Below, piece after piece: positions 21,296 through 35,600 of a stretch of 64,000 bases of DNA. The notes beneath the pieces were generated by a model. It did not search any database, was not told the origin of the DNA, and was given only the letters and a program-made list of their open reading frames with translations. This DNA is from Vicia villosa (Eukaryota; Streptophyta; Magnoliopsida; Fabales; Fabaceae), in assembly GCF_029867415.1 (NCBI RefSeq), contig NC_081183.1, forward strand, positions 39,452,655-39,516,654, in the 5' to 3' direction. The translations under genes and the position numbers were made by a program. Numbering within the stretch: the stretch's first letter is position 1; each line of letters starts with the position of its first letter.

Positions 21296-23439
21296 CTTTT
21301 ATGTAGTATAGCACACGAAAATCTTCCAAAAGGACTAAATTTTGAAAGTTTAACTATCTTCGTAACTTTAATGTAGTATTACACGAAATATCTTCCAAAA
21401 GACCAAATTTTGCAAGTTTAAGAAACTTCATGACTTTTATGTATTATAGCATACGAAAATCTTCAAAAATATCAATGTATGTAAGTTTAACTAACTTCGT
21501 GACTTTTATGCAATATAGCACACAAAAACCTTCCAAAATACCAAAATTTGCAATTTTAACAAATTTCGTGACTTTTATGTAGTATAGCACACGAAAATCT
21601 TTCAAAATACCAAAATTTGCAAGTTTTACAGATTTCGTGACTTTTATGTAGTATAGCACACGGAAATCTTCCAATAGACCAAATTTTGGAAGTTTAAGAA
21701 ACTTCTTGACTTGTATGTAGTATAGAAAACAAAAATTATTCAAAATACCAATGTATGTAAGTTTAATTAACTTCGTGACTTTTATGCAGTATAGCACACG
21801 AAAATCTTCCAAAATACCATAATTTGCATGTTTAACAAATTTCGTGACTTTTATGTAGTATATAGCACACAAAAATTTTCCAAAATAAAAATGTATGCAA
21901 GTTTAATAATCTTCGTGACTTTTATGTAGTATAGAACACGAAAATATTCCAAAATACCAATATATGCAAGTTTAACGAACTTGGTGACTTGTATGTAGTA
22001 TAGAACACAAAAATCTTCCAAAGTACCAAAATTTGCAAGTTTAACGAACTTCGTGTCTTTTATGTACTATAGCACACAAAAATCTTCCAAAATACCAAAT
22101 TTTGCAAGTTTAACGAACTTCGTGACTTATATGTAGTATAGCACACGAAAATCTTGAAAAGGACCCAATTTTGAAAGTTAAACTAACTTCGTGACTTTTA
22201 TGCAGTAGCACGCCAAAAATCTTCCAATAGACCAAATTTTGCATGTTTAACAAACTTCATGACTTTTATGTATTATAGCGTACGAAAACCTTCAAAAATA
22301 CACATGTATGTAAGTTCAACGAACTTCGTGACTTTTATGCAGCATAGGACTCGAAAAATTTCCAAAATACAAAAAATTTGCAAGTTTAACAAATTTCGTG
22401 ACTTTTATGTAGTATATAGCACACGAAAATCTTCCAAAAAAAATGTATGCAAGTTTAATGAACTTCGTGATTTTTATGTAGTATAGAACATGGAAAATTT
22501 CCAAAATACCAATATATGCATATTTAACGAACTTCGTGACTTTTATTCATTATAGCACACTAAATCTTCCAAAGTACCAAAATTTGCAAGTTTAACGATC
22601 TTCGTGACTTTTATGTAGTATAGCACACGAAAATCTTCTTAAATATTAAAATTTGCAAGTTTAACGAACTTCGTGACTTTTATGTAGTATAGAACACGAA
22701 AATATTCCAAAAGACCAAATTTTGCAAGTTTAATGAACTTCGTGACTTATATGTAGTATAGCACACGAAAAATCTTCAAAAGGACCAAATTTTGAAAGTT
22801 TAACTAACTACTTGACTTTTATGTAGTAGCACACAAAAAATCTTCTAAAAGACCAAATTTTGCAAGTTTAACATACTTCGTGACTTTTATGTATTATAGC
22901 GTACGAAAATCATCAAAAATACCACTGTATGTAAGTTTAACGAACTTCGTGACTTTTATGCAATATAGCACACGAATATCTTTCAAAATACCAAAATTTG
23001 TAAGTTTAACAAATTTCGTGACTTTTATGAAGTGTAGCACACGAAAATCTTCCAAAATACTAAAATTTGCAAGTTTAACGAACTTTGTGACTTATATGTA
23101 GTATAGCACACGAAAATCTTCCAATAGACCAAATATTGGAAGTTTAAGAAACTTCTTGACTTGTATGTAGTATTGAAAACAAAAATTATTCAAAATACCA
23201 ATGTATGTAAGTTTAACAAACTTCGTGACTTTTATGCAGTATAGCACACAAAAATCTTCCAAAATACCATAATTTGCAAGTTTAACAAATTTCGTGACTT
23301 TTATGTATAGCACACGAAAATCTTCCAAAACAAAAATGTATGGAAGTTTAATGAACTTCGTGATTTTTATGTAGTATAGAACACGAAAATTTTACAAAAT
23401 ACCAATATATGCAAATTTAACGAACTTTGTGACTTTTAT

Positions 23440-26400
23440 GAAGTATAGAACACGAAAATCTTCCAAAATACCAAAATTTGCAAGTTTAACGAACTTTGTG
23501 TCTTTCATGTACTATAGCATACGAAAAATATTCCAAAATACCAAAATTTGCAAGTTTAACGAACTTCGTGACTTATATGTAGTATAGCACACGAAAATCT
23601 TCAAAAGAACCAAATTTTGAAAGTTTAACTAACTTTGTGACTTTTATGTAGTAGCACACGAAAAATCTTCCAAAAGACCAAATTTTGCAAGTTTAACAAA
23701 TTTCGTGACTTTTATGTATTATAGCGTACGAAAATCTTCAAAAATACCATTGTATGTAAGTTTAACGAACTTCGTGACTTTTATGCAATATAGCTCACGA
23801 AAATCTTCCAAAATACCAAAATTTGCAAGATTAACAAATTTCGTGACTTTTATGTTGTATAGCACACGAAAATCTTCCAAAATACCAAAATTTGCAAGTT
23901 TAACGAACTTCATGACTTTTATGTAGTATAGCACACGAAAATCTTCCAAAAGACCTAATTTTGGAAGTTTAAGAAACTTCTTGACTTGTATGTAGTATTG
24001 AAAACAAAAATCATTCAAAATACCAATGTATGTAAGTTTAACGAACTTCGGGACTTTTATACAATATATAGCACATGAAAATCTTACAAAATACCAAAAT
24101 TTGCCAGTTTAACAAATTTCGTGACTTTTATGTAGTATATAGCACACGAAAATCTTCCAAAATAAAAATGTATGCAAGCTTAATGAACTTCGTGATTTTT
24201 ATGTAGTATAGAACACGAAAATCTTCCAAAATACCAATATATGCAAGTTTAACGAACTTCGTGACTTTTATGTAGTATGTTACACAAAAATCTTCCAAAG
24301 TACCAAAATTTACAAGTTTAACGAACTTCGTGACTTTTATGTAGTATAGCATACGAAAAATCTTCCAAAATATTAAAATTTGCAAGTTTAAAGAACTTCG
24401 TGACTTTTTTGTAGTATAGCACACGAAAATCTTCTAAAAGACCAAATTTTGGAAGTTTAAGAAACTTCTTGACTTTTATGTCGTATAGCAAACGAAAATC
24501 TTCAAAAGGACCAAATTTTGAAAGTTTAACTAACTTCGTGACTTTTATGTAGTAGCACACGAAAAATCTTCCAAAAGACCAAATTTTGCAAGTTTAACAA
24601 ACTTTGGTACTTTTATGTATTATAGCGTACAAAAATCATCAAAAATACCAATGTATGTAAGTTTAACGAACTTCGTGACTATTATGTAATATAGCACACG
24701 AAAATCTTCCAAAATACTAAAATTTGCAAGTTTAACAAATTTCGTCACTTTTATGTAGTATATAGCACACGAAAATCTTCCAAAATAAAAATGTATGCAA
24801 GTTTAATGAATTTCGTGACTTTTATGTAGTATAGAAAACGGAAATCTTCCAAAATACCAATATATGCAAGTTTAATGAACTTCATGACTTTTATGTAGTA
24901 TAGCACACAAAAATCTTCCAAAGTACCAAAATTTGCAAGTTTAACGAACTTCGGGGCATTTATGTAGTATAGCATACGAAAATCTTCCAAAATATTAAAA
25001 ATTTGCAAGTATAACGAACTTCGTGACTTTTATATAGTATAGCACAGGAAAATCTTTCAAAAGACCAAATTTTGAAAGCTTAACAAACTTCGTGACTTAT
25101 ATGTAGCATAGAACACAAAAATCTTTCAAAATACCAATGTATGTAAGTTTAACGAACTTCCTAACTTTCATGCAATCTAGCACACAAAAATCTTCCAAAG
25201 TACCAAAATTTGCAAGTTTAACGAACTTCGTGTCTTTTATGTACTATAGCACACAAAAATCTTCCAAAATACCAAATTTTGCAAGTTTAACGAACTTCGT
25301 GACTTATATATAGCACACGAAAATCTTCAAAAGGACCAAATTTTGAAAGTTAAACTAACTTCGTGACTTTTATGCAGTAGCACACCAAAAATCTTCCAAT
25401 AGACCAAATTTTGCATGTTTAACAAACTTCATGACTTTTATGTATTATAGCGTACGAAAACCTTCAAAAATACACATGTATGTAAGTTCAACGAACTTCG
25501 TGACTTTTATGCAGCATAGGACTCGAAAATTTTCCAAAATACAAAAAATTTGCAAGTTTAACAAATTTCGTGACTTTTATGTAGTATATAGCACACGAAA
25601 ATCTTCCAAAAAAAATGTATGCAAGTTTAATGAACTTCGTGATTTTTATGTAGTATAGAACATGGAAAATTTCCAAAATACCAATATATGCATATTTAAC
25701 GAACTTCGTGACTTTTATTCATTATAGCACACTAAATCTTCCAAAGTACCAAAATTTGCAAGTTTAACGAACTTCGTGACTTTTATGTAGTATAGCACAC
25801 TAAAATCTTCTTAAATATTAAAATTTGCAAGTTTAACGAACTTCGTGACTTTTATGTAGTATAGCACACGAAAATACTCCAAAAGACCAAATTTTGCAAG
25901 TTTAATGAACTTCGTGACTTATATGTAGTATAGCACACGAAAAATCTTCAAAAGGACCAAATTTTGAAAGTTTAACTAACTACTTGACTTTTATGTAGTA
26001 GCACACAAAAAATCTTCTAAAAGACCAAATTTTGCAAGTTTAACATACTTCGTGACTTTTATGTATTATAGCGTACGAAAATCATCAAAAATACCAATGT
26101 ATGTAAGTTTAACGAACTTCGTGACTTTTATGCAATATAGCACACGAATATCTTTCAAAATACCAAAATTAGTAAGTTTAACAAATTTCGTGACTTTGAT
26201 GTAGTATAGCACACGAAAATCTTCCAAAATACTAAAATTTGCAAGTTTAACGAACCTTGTGACTTATATGTAGTATAGCACACGAAAATCTTCCAATAGA
26301 CCAAATATTGGAAGTTTAAGAAACCTCTTGACTTGTATGTAGTATTGAAAACAAAAATTATTCAAAATACCAATGTATGTAGGTTTAACAAACTTTGTGA

Positions 26401-27126
26401 CTTTTATGCAGTATAGCACACGAAAATCTTCCAAAATACCATAATTTGCAAGTTTAACAAATTTCGTGACTTTTATGTATAGCACACGAAAATCTTCCAA
26501 AATAAAAATGTATGGAAGTTTAATGAACTTCGTGATTTTTATGTAGTATAGAACACGAAAATTTTACAAAATACCAATATATGCAAATTTAACGAACTTC
26601 GTGACTTTTATGCAGTATAGCACACAAAATCTTCCAAAGTACCAAAATTTGCAAATTTAACGAACTTCGTGACTTTTATGTAGTATAGCACACGAAAATC
26701 TTCCTAAATATAAAAATTTGCAAGTTTAACGAACTTCGTGACTTTTACGTAGTATAGCACACGAAAATCTTCCAAAAGACCAAATTTTGAGAGTTTAACG
26801 AATTTCGTGACTTACATGTAGTATAGCACAAGAAAAATCTTCAAAATGACCAAATTTTGAAAGTTTAATTAACTTTGTGACTTTTATGTAGTAGCAAACG
26901 AAAAATCTTCCATAAGTCCAAATTTTGCAAGTTTAACAAACTTCGTGACTTTTCTGTATTATAGCGTACGAAAATAATCAAAAATACCATTGTATGTAAG
27001 TTTAACGAACTTCGTGACTCTTATGCAATAAAGCACACGAAAAATCTTCCAAAATAAAAATGTATGCAAGTTTAATGAACTTTGTGACTTTTATGTAGTA
27101 TAGAACACGAAAATCTTCCAAAATAC
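23440..27126. repeat. Satellite higher-order segment, first copy of a 3.69-kb near-identical pair
   Basis: This stretch matches 28,956-32,642 at a constant offset of 5,516 with only a handful of differences noticed, such as TTTACGTAG at 26,744 against TTTATGTAG at 32,260. The match ends near 27,126, where the sequence switches to a new copy of the module that starts near 22,095. Confidence 0.82.
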
Positions 27127-28955
27127 CAAATTTTGCAAGTTTAACGAACTTCGTGACTTATATGTAGTATAGCACACGAAAATCTTGAAAAGGACCAAAT
27201 TTTGAAAGTTAAACTAACTTCGTGACTTTTATGCAGTAGCACGCCAAAAATCTTCCAATAGACCAAATTTTGCATGTTTAACAAACTTCATGACTTTTAT
27301 GTATTATAGCGTACGAAAACCTTCAAAAATACACATGTATGTAAGTTCAACGAACTTCGTGACTTTTATGCAGCATAGGACTCGAAAAATTTCCAAAATA
27401 CAAAAAATTTGCAAGTTTAACAAATTTCGTGACTTTTATGTAGTATATAGCACACGAAAATCTTCCAAAATAAAAATGTATGCAAGTTTAATGAACTTCG
27501 TGATTTTTATGTAGTATAGAACACGAAAAATTTCCAAAATACCAATATATGCATATTTAACGAACTTCGTGACTTTTATTCATTATAGCACACTAAATCT
27601 TCCAAAGTACCAAAATTTGCAAGTTTAACGATCTTCGTGACTTTTATGTAGTATAGCACACGAAAATCTTCTTAAATATTAAAATTTGCAAGTTTAACGA
27701 ACTTCGTGACTTTTATGTAGTATAGAACACGAAAATATTCCAAAAGACCAAATTTTGCAAGTTTAATGAACTTCGTGACTTATATGTAGTATAGCACACG
27801 AAAAATCTTCAAAAGGACCAAATTTTGAAAGTTTAACTAACTACTTGACTTTTATGTAGTAGCACACAAAAAATCTTCTAAAAGACCAAATTTTGCAAGT
27901 TTAACATACTTCGTGACTTTTATGTATTATAGCGTACGAAAATCATCAAAAATACCACTGTATGTAAGTTTAACGAACTTCGTGACTTTTATGCAATATA
28001 GCACACGATTATCTTTCAAAATACCAAAATTTGTAAGTTTAACAAATTTCGTGACTTTTATGAAGTGTAGCACACGAAAATCTTCCAAAATACTAAAATT
28101 TGCAAGTTTAACGAACTTTGTGACTTATATGTAGTATAGCACACGAAAATCTTCCAATAGACCAAATATTGGAAGTTTAAGAAACTTCTTGACTTGTATG
28201 TAGTATTGAAAACAAAAATTATTCAAAATACCAATGTATGTAAGTTTAACAAACTTCGTGACTTTTATGCAGTATAGCACACAAAAATCTTCCAAAATAC
28301 CATAATTTGCAAGTTTAACAAATTTCGTGACTTTTATGTATAGCACACGAAAATCTTCCAAAACAAAAATGTATGGAAGTTTAATGAACTTCGTGATTTT
28401 TATGTAGTATAGAACACGAAAATTTTACAAAATACCAATATATGCAAATTTAACGAACTTCGTGACTTTTATGCAGTATAGCACACAAAATCTTCCAAAG
28501 TACCAAAATTTGCAAATTTAACGAACTTCGTGACTTTTATGTAGTATAGCACACGAAAATCTTCCTAAATATAAAAATTTGCAAGTTTAACGAACTTCGT
28601 GACTTTTATGGAGTATAGCACGCGAAAATATTCCAAAAGACCAAATTTTGAGAGTTTAACGAATTTCGTGACTTATATGTAGTATAGCACAAGAAAAATC
28701 TTCAAAATGACCAAATTTTGAAAGTTTAACTAACTTCGTGACTTTTATGTAGTAGCACACGAAAAATCTTCCAAAAGTTCAAATTTTGCAAGTTTAACAA
28801 ACTTCGTGACTTTTCTGTATTATAGCGTACGAAAATAATAAAAAATACCAATGTATGTAAGTTTAACGAACTTCGTGACTCTTATGCAATAAAGCACACG
28901 AAAAATCTTCCAAAATAAAAATGTATGCAAGTTTAATGAACTTTGTGACTTTTAT

Positions 28956-31900
28956 GTAGTATAGAACACGAAAATCTTCCAAAATACCAAAATTTGCAAG
29001 TTTAACGAACTTTGTGTCTTTCATGGACTATAGCATACGAAAAATATTCCAAAATACCAAAATTTGCAAGTTTAACGAACTTCGTGACTTATATGTAGTA
29101 TAGCACACGAAAATCTTCAAAAGGACCAAATTTTGAAAGTTTAACTAACTTTGTGACTTTTATGTAGTAGCACACGAAAAATCTTCCAAAAGACCAAATT
29201 TTGCAAGTTTAACAAATTTCGTGACTTTTATGTATTATAGCGTACGAAAATCTTCAAAAATACCATTGTATGTAAGTTTAACGAACTTCGTGACTTTTAT
29301 GCAATATAGCTCACGAAAATCTTCCAAAATACCAAAATTTGCAAGATTAACAAATTTCGTGACTTTTATGTTGTATAGCACACGAAAATCTTCCAAAATA
29401 CCAAAATTTGCAAGTTTAACGAACTTCATGACTTTTATGTAGTATAGCACACGAAAATCTTCCAAAAGACCTAATTTTGGAAGTTTAAGAAACTTCTTGA
29501 CTTGTATGTAGTATTGAAAACAAAAATCATTCAAAATACCAATGTATGTAAGTTTAACGAACTTCGGGACTTTTATACAATATATAGCACATGAAAATCT
29601 TACAAAATACCAAAATTTGCCAGTTTAACAAATTTCGTGACTTTTATGTAGTATATAGCACACGAAAATCTTCCAAAATAAAAATGTATGCAAGCTTAAT
29701 GAACTTCGTGATTTTTATGTAGTATAGAACACGAAAATCTTCCAAAATACCAATATATGCAAGTTTAACGAACTTCGTGACTTTTATGTAGTATGTTACA
29801 CAAAAATCTTCTAAAGTACCAAAATTTACAAGTTTAACGAACTTCGTGACTTTTATGTAGTATAGCATACGAAAAATCTTCCAAAATATTAAAATTTGCA
29901 AGTTTAAAGAACTTCGTGACTTTTTTGTAGTATAGCACACGAAAATCTTCTAAAAGACCAAATTTTGGAAGTTTAAGAAACTTCTTGACTTTTATGTCGT
30001 ATAGCAAACGAAAATCTTCAAAAGGACCAAATTTTGAAAGTTTAACTAACTTCGTGACTTTTATGTAGTAGCACACGAAAAATCTTCCAAAAGACCAAAT
30101 TTTGCAAGTTTAACAAACTTTGGTACTTTTATGTATTATAGCGTACAAAAATCATCAAAAATACCAATGTATGTAAGTTTAACGAACTTCGTGACTATTA
30201 TGTAATATAGCACACGAAAATCTTCCAAAATACTAAAATTTGCAAGTTTAACAAATTTCGTCACTTTTATGTAGTATATAGCACACGAAAATCTTCCAAA
30301 ATAAAAATGTATGCAAGTTTAATGAATTTCGTGACTTTTATGTAGTATAGAAAACGGAAATCTTCCAAAATACCAATATATGCAAGTTTAATGAACTTCA
30401 TGACTTTTATGTAGTATAGCACACAAAAATCTTCCAAAGTACCAAAATTTGCAAGTTTAACGAACTTCGGGGCATTTATGTAGTATAGCATACGAAAATC
30501 TTCCAAAATATTAAAAATTTGCAAGTTTAACGAACTTCGTGACTTTTATATAGTATAGCACAGGAAAATCTTTCAAAAGACCAAATTTTGAAAGCTTAAC
30601 AAACTTCGTGACTTATATGTAGCATAGAACACAAAAATCTTTCAAAATACCAATGTATGTAAGTTTAACGAACTTCCTAACTTTCATGCAATCTAGCACA
30701 CAAAAATCTTCCAAAGTACCAAAATTTGCAAGTTTAACGAACTTCGTGTCTTTTATGTACTATAGCACACAAAAATCTTCCAAAATACCAAATTTTGCAA
30801 GTTTAACGAACTTCGTGACTTATATATAGCACACGAAAATCTTCAAAAGGACCAAATTTTGAAAGTTAAACTAACTTCGTGACTTTTATGCAGTAGCACA
30901 CCAAAAATCTTCCAATAGACCAAATTTTGCATGTTTAACAAACTTCATGACTTTTATGTATTATAGCGTACGAAAACCTTCAAAAATACACATGTATGTA
31001 AGTTCAACGAACTTCGTGACTTTTATGCAGCATAGGACTCGAAAATTTTCCAAAATACAAAAAATTTGCAAGTTTAACAAATTTCGTGACTTTTATGTAG
31101 TATATAGCACACGAAAATCTTCCAAAAAAAATGTATGCAAGTTTAATGAACTTCGTGATTTTTATGTAGTATAGAACATGGAAAATTTCCAAAATACCAA
31201 TATATGCATATTTAACGAACTTCGTGACTTTTATTCATTATAGCACACTAAATCTTCCAAAGTACCAAAATTTGCAAGTTTAACGAACTTCGTGACTTTT
31301 ATGTAGTATAGCACACTAAAATCTTCTTAAATATTAAAATTTGCAAGTTTAACGAACTTCGTGACTTTTATGTAGTATAGCACACGAAAATACTCCAAAA
31401 GACCAAATTTTGCAAGTTTAATGAACTTCGTGACTTATATGTAGTATAGCACACGAAAAATCTTCAAAAGGACCAAATTTTGAAAGTTTAACTAACTACT
31501 TGAATTTTATGTAGTAGCACACAAAAAATCTTCTAAAAGACCAAATTTTGCAAGTTTAACATACTTCGTGACTTTTATGTATTATAGCGTACGAAAATCA
31601 TCAAAAATACCAATGTATGTAAGTTTAACGAACTTCGTGACTTTTATGCAATATAGCACACGAATATCTTTCAAAATACCAAAATTAGTAAGTTTAACAA
31701 ATTTCGTGACTTTGATGTAGTATAGCACACGAAAATCTTCCAAAATACTAAAATTTGCAAGTTTAACGAACCTTGTGACTTATATGTAGTATAGCACACG
31801 AAAATCTTCCAATAGACCAAATATTGGAAGTTTAAGAAACCTCTTGACTTGTATGTAGTATTGAAAACAAAAATTATTCAAAATACCAATGTATGTAGGT

Positions 31901-32642
31901 TTAACAAACTTTGTGACTTTTATGCAGTATAGCACACGAAAATCTTCCAAAATACCATAATTTGCAAGTTTAACAAATTTCGTGACTTTTATGTATAGCA
32001 CACGAAAATCTTCCAAAATAAAAATGTATGGAAGTTTAATGAACTTCGTGATTTTTATGTAGTATAGAACACGAAAATTTTACAAAATACCAATATATGC
32101 AAATTTAACGAACTTCGTGACTTTTATGCAGTATAGCACACAAAATCTTCCAAAGTACCATAATTTGCAAATTTAACGAACTTCGTGACTTTTATGTAGT
32201 ATAGCACACGAAAATCTTCCTAAATATAAAAATTTGCAAGTTTAACGAACTTCGTGACTTTTATGTAGTATAGCACACGAAAATCTTCCAAAAGACCAAA
32301 TTTTGAGAGTTTAACGAATTTCGTGACTTACATGTAGTATAGCACAAGAAAAATCTTCAAAATGACCAAATTTTGAAAGTTTAATTAACTTTGTGACTTT
32401 TATGTAGTAGCAAACGAAAAATCTTCCATAAGTCCAAATTTTGCAAGTTTAACAAACTTCGTGACTTTTCTGTATTATAGCGTACGAAAATAATCAAAAA
32501 TACCATTGTATGTAAGTTTAACGAACTTCGTGACTCTTATGCAATAAAGCACACGAAAAATCTTCCAAAATAAAAATGTATGCAAGTTTAATGAACTTTG
32601 TGACTTTTATGTAGTATAGAACACGAAAATCTTCCAAAATAC
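28956..32642. repeat. Satellite higher-order segment, second copy of the pair
   Basis: Partner of 23,440-27,126 at offset 5,516. From about 32,642 the sequence jumps back to the state found near 28,988, so the next period is about 3,655 bp. Confidence 0.82.
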
Positions 32643-35600
32643 CAAAATTTGCAAGTTTAACGAACTTTGTGTCTTTCATGTACTATAGCATACAAAAAAT
32701 ATTCCAAAATACCAAAATTTGCAAGTTTAACGAACTTCGTGACTTATATGTAGTATAGCACACGAAAATCTTCAAAAGGACGAAATTTTGAAAGTTTAAC
32801 TAACTTCGTGACTTTTATGTAGTAGCACACGAAAAATCTTCCAAAAGACCAAATTTTGCAAGTTTAACAAACTTTGTGACTTTTATGTATTATAGCGTAC
32901 GAAAATCTTCAAAAATACCATTGTATGTAAGTTTAACGAACTTCGTGACTTTTATGCAATATAGCTCACGAAAATCTTCCAAAATACCAAAATTTGCAAG
33001 ATTAACAAATTTCGTGACTTTTATGTTGTATAGCACACGAAAATCTTCCAAAATACCAAAATTTGCAAGTTTAACGAACTTCATGACTTTTATGTAGTAT
33101 AGCACACGAAAATCTTCCAAAGACCTAATTTTGGAAGTTTAAGAAACTTCTTGACTTGTATGTAGTATTGAAAACAAAAATCATTCAAAATACCAATGTA
33201 TGTAAGTTTAACGAACTTCGGGACTTTTATACAATATATAGCACATGAAAATCTTACAAAATACCAAAATTTGTCAGTTTAATAAATTTCGTGACTTTTA
33301 TGTAGTATATAGCACACGAAAATCTTCCAAAATAAAAATGTATGCAAGCTTAATGAACTTCGTGATTTTTATGTAGTATAGAACACAGAAATCTTCCAAA
33401 ATACCAATATATGCAAGTTTAACGAATTTCGTGACTTTTATGTAGTATGTTACAAAAAAATCTTCCAAAGTACCAAAATTTACAAGTATAACGAACTTCG
33501 TGACTTTTATGTAGTATAGCATACGAAAAATCTTCCAAAATATTAAAATTTGCAAGTTTAACGAACTTCGTGACTTTTTTGTAGTATAGCACACGAAAAT
33601 CTTCTAAAAGACCAAATTTTGGAAGTTTAAGAAACTTCTTGACTTTTATGTCATATAGCAAACGAAAATCTTCAAATGGACCAAATTTTGAAAGTTTAAC
33701 TAACTTCGTGACTTTTATGTAGTAGCACACGAAAAATCTTCCAAAAGACCAAAATTTTCAAGTTTAACAAACTTTGGTACTTTTATGTATTATAGCGTAC
33801 AAAAATCATCAAAAATACCAATGTATGTAAGTTTAACGAACTTCGTGACTATTATGTAATATAGCACACGAAAATCTTCCAAAATACTAAAATTTGCAAG
33901 TTTAACAAATTTCGTCACTTTTATGTAGTATATAGCACACGAAAATCTTCCAAAATAAAAATGTATGCAAGTTTAATGAACTTCGTGACTTTTATGTAGT
34001 ATAGAAAACAAAAATCTTCCAAAATACCAATATATGCAAGTTTAACGAACTTCATGACTTTTATGTAGTATAGCACACAAAAATCTTCCAAAGTACCAAA
34101 ATTTGCAAGTTTAACGAACTTCGTGACATTTATGTAGTATAGCACACGAAAATCTTCCAAAATATTAAAAATTTGCAAGTTTAACGAACATCGTGACTTT
34201 TATATAGTATAGCACAGGAAAATCTTTCAAAAGACCAAATTTTGAAAGCTTCACAAACTTCGTGACTTATATGTAGTATAGAACACAAAAATCTTTTAAA
34301 ATACCAATGTATGTAAGTTTAACGAACTTTCTGACTTTCATGCAATCTAGCACACGAAAATCTTTCAAAATACCAAAATTTGCCACTTTAACAAATTTCG
34401 TGACTTTTATGTAGTATATAGCACATGAAAATCTTTCAAAATAAAAATGTATGCAAGTTTAATGAACTTCGTGATTTTTATGTAGTATAGAACGTGAACA
34501 TTTTCCAAAATACCAATATATGCAAATTTGACGAACTTCGTGACTTTTATGTAGTATATTACACAAAAATCTTCCAAAGTACCAAAGTTTAAAAGTTTAA
34601 CAATCTTCGTGACTTTTATGCAGTATAGCACACGAAATCTACCAAAGTACCAAAATTTGCAAATTTAACGAACCTCGTGACTTTTATGTAGTATAGCACA
34701 CGAAAATCTTCCTAAATATAAAAATTTGCAAGTTTAACGAACTTCGCGACTTTTATGTAGTAGCACACGAAAATCTTCCAAAAGACCAAATTTTGAGAGT
34801 TTAACGAATTTCGTGACTTATATGTAGTATAGCACAAGAAAAATCTTCAAAATGACCAAATTTTGCAAGTTTAACAAACTTCGTGACTTTTATGTATTAT
34901 AGCGTACGAAAATAATCAAAAATGCCAATGCATGTAAGTTTAACGAACTTCGTGACTCTTATGCAATAAAGCAGACGAAAATCTTCCAAAATACCAAAAT
35001 TTGCCTGTTTAACAAATTTCGTGACTTTTATGTAGTATATAGCAAACGAAAAATCTTCCAAAATAATAATGTATGCAAGTTTAATGAACTTTGTGACTTT
35101 TATGTAGTATAAAACACGAAAATCCTTCAAAATACCAAAATTTGCAAGTTTAACGAACTTTGTGTCTTTCATGTACTATAGCATACGAAAAATATTCCAA
35201 AATACCAAAATTTGCAAGTTTAACAAACTTCTTGACTTATATGTAGTATAGCACACAAAAATCTTCAAAAGAACCAAATTTTGAAAGTTTAACTAACTTC
35301 GTGACTTTTATGTAGTAGCACACGAAAAATCTTCCAAAAGACCAAATTTTGCAAGTTTAACAAACTTCATGATTTTTATGTATTATAGCGTACGAAAATC
35401 TTCAAAAATACCATTGTATGTAAGTTTAACGAACTTCGTGACTTTTATGCAATATAGCTTACGAAAATCTTCCAAAATACCAAAATTAACAAGTTTAACA
35501 AATTTCGTGACTTTTATGTTGTATAGCACACGAAAATCTTCAAAAACACCAAAATTTGCAAGTTTAACGAACTTCATGACTTTTATGTAGTATAGCACAC

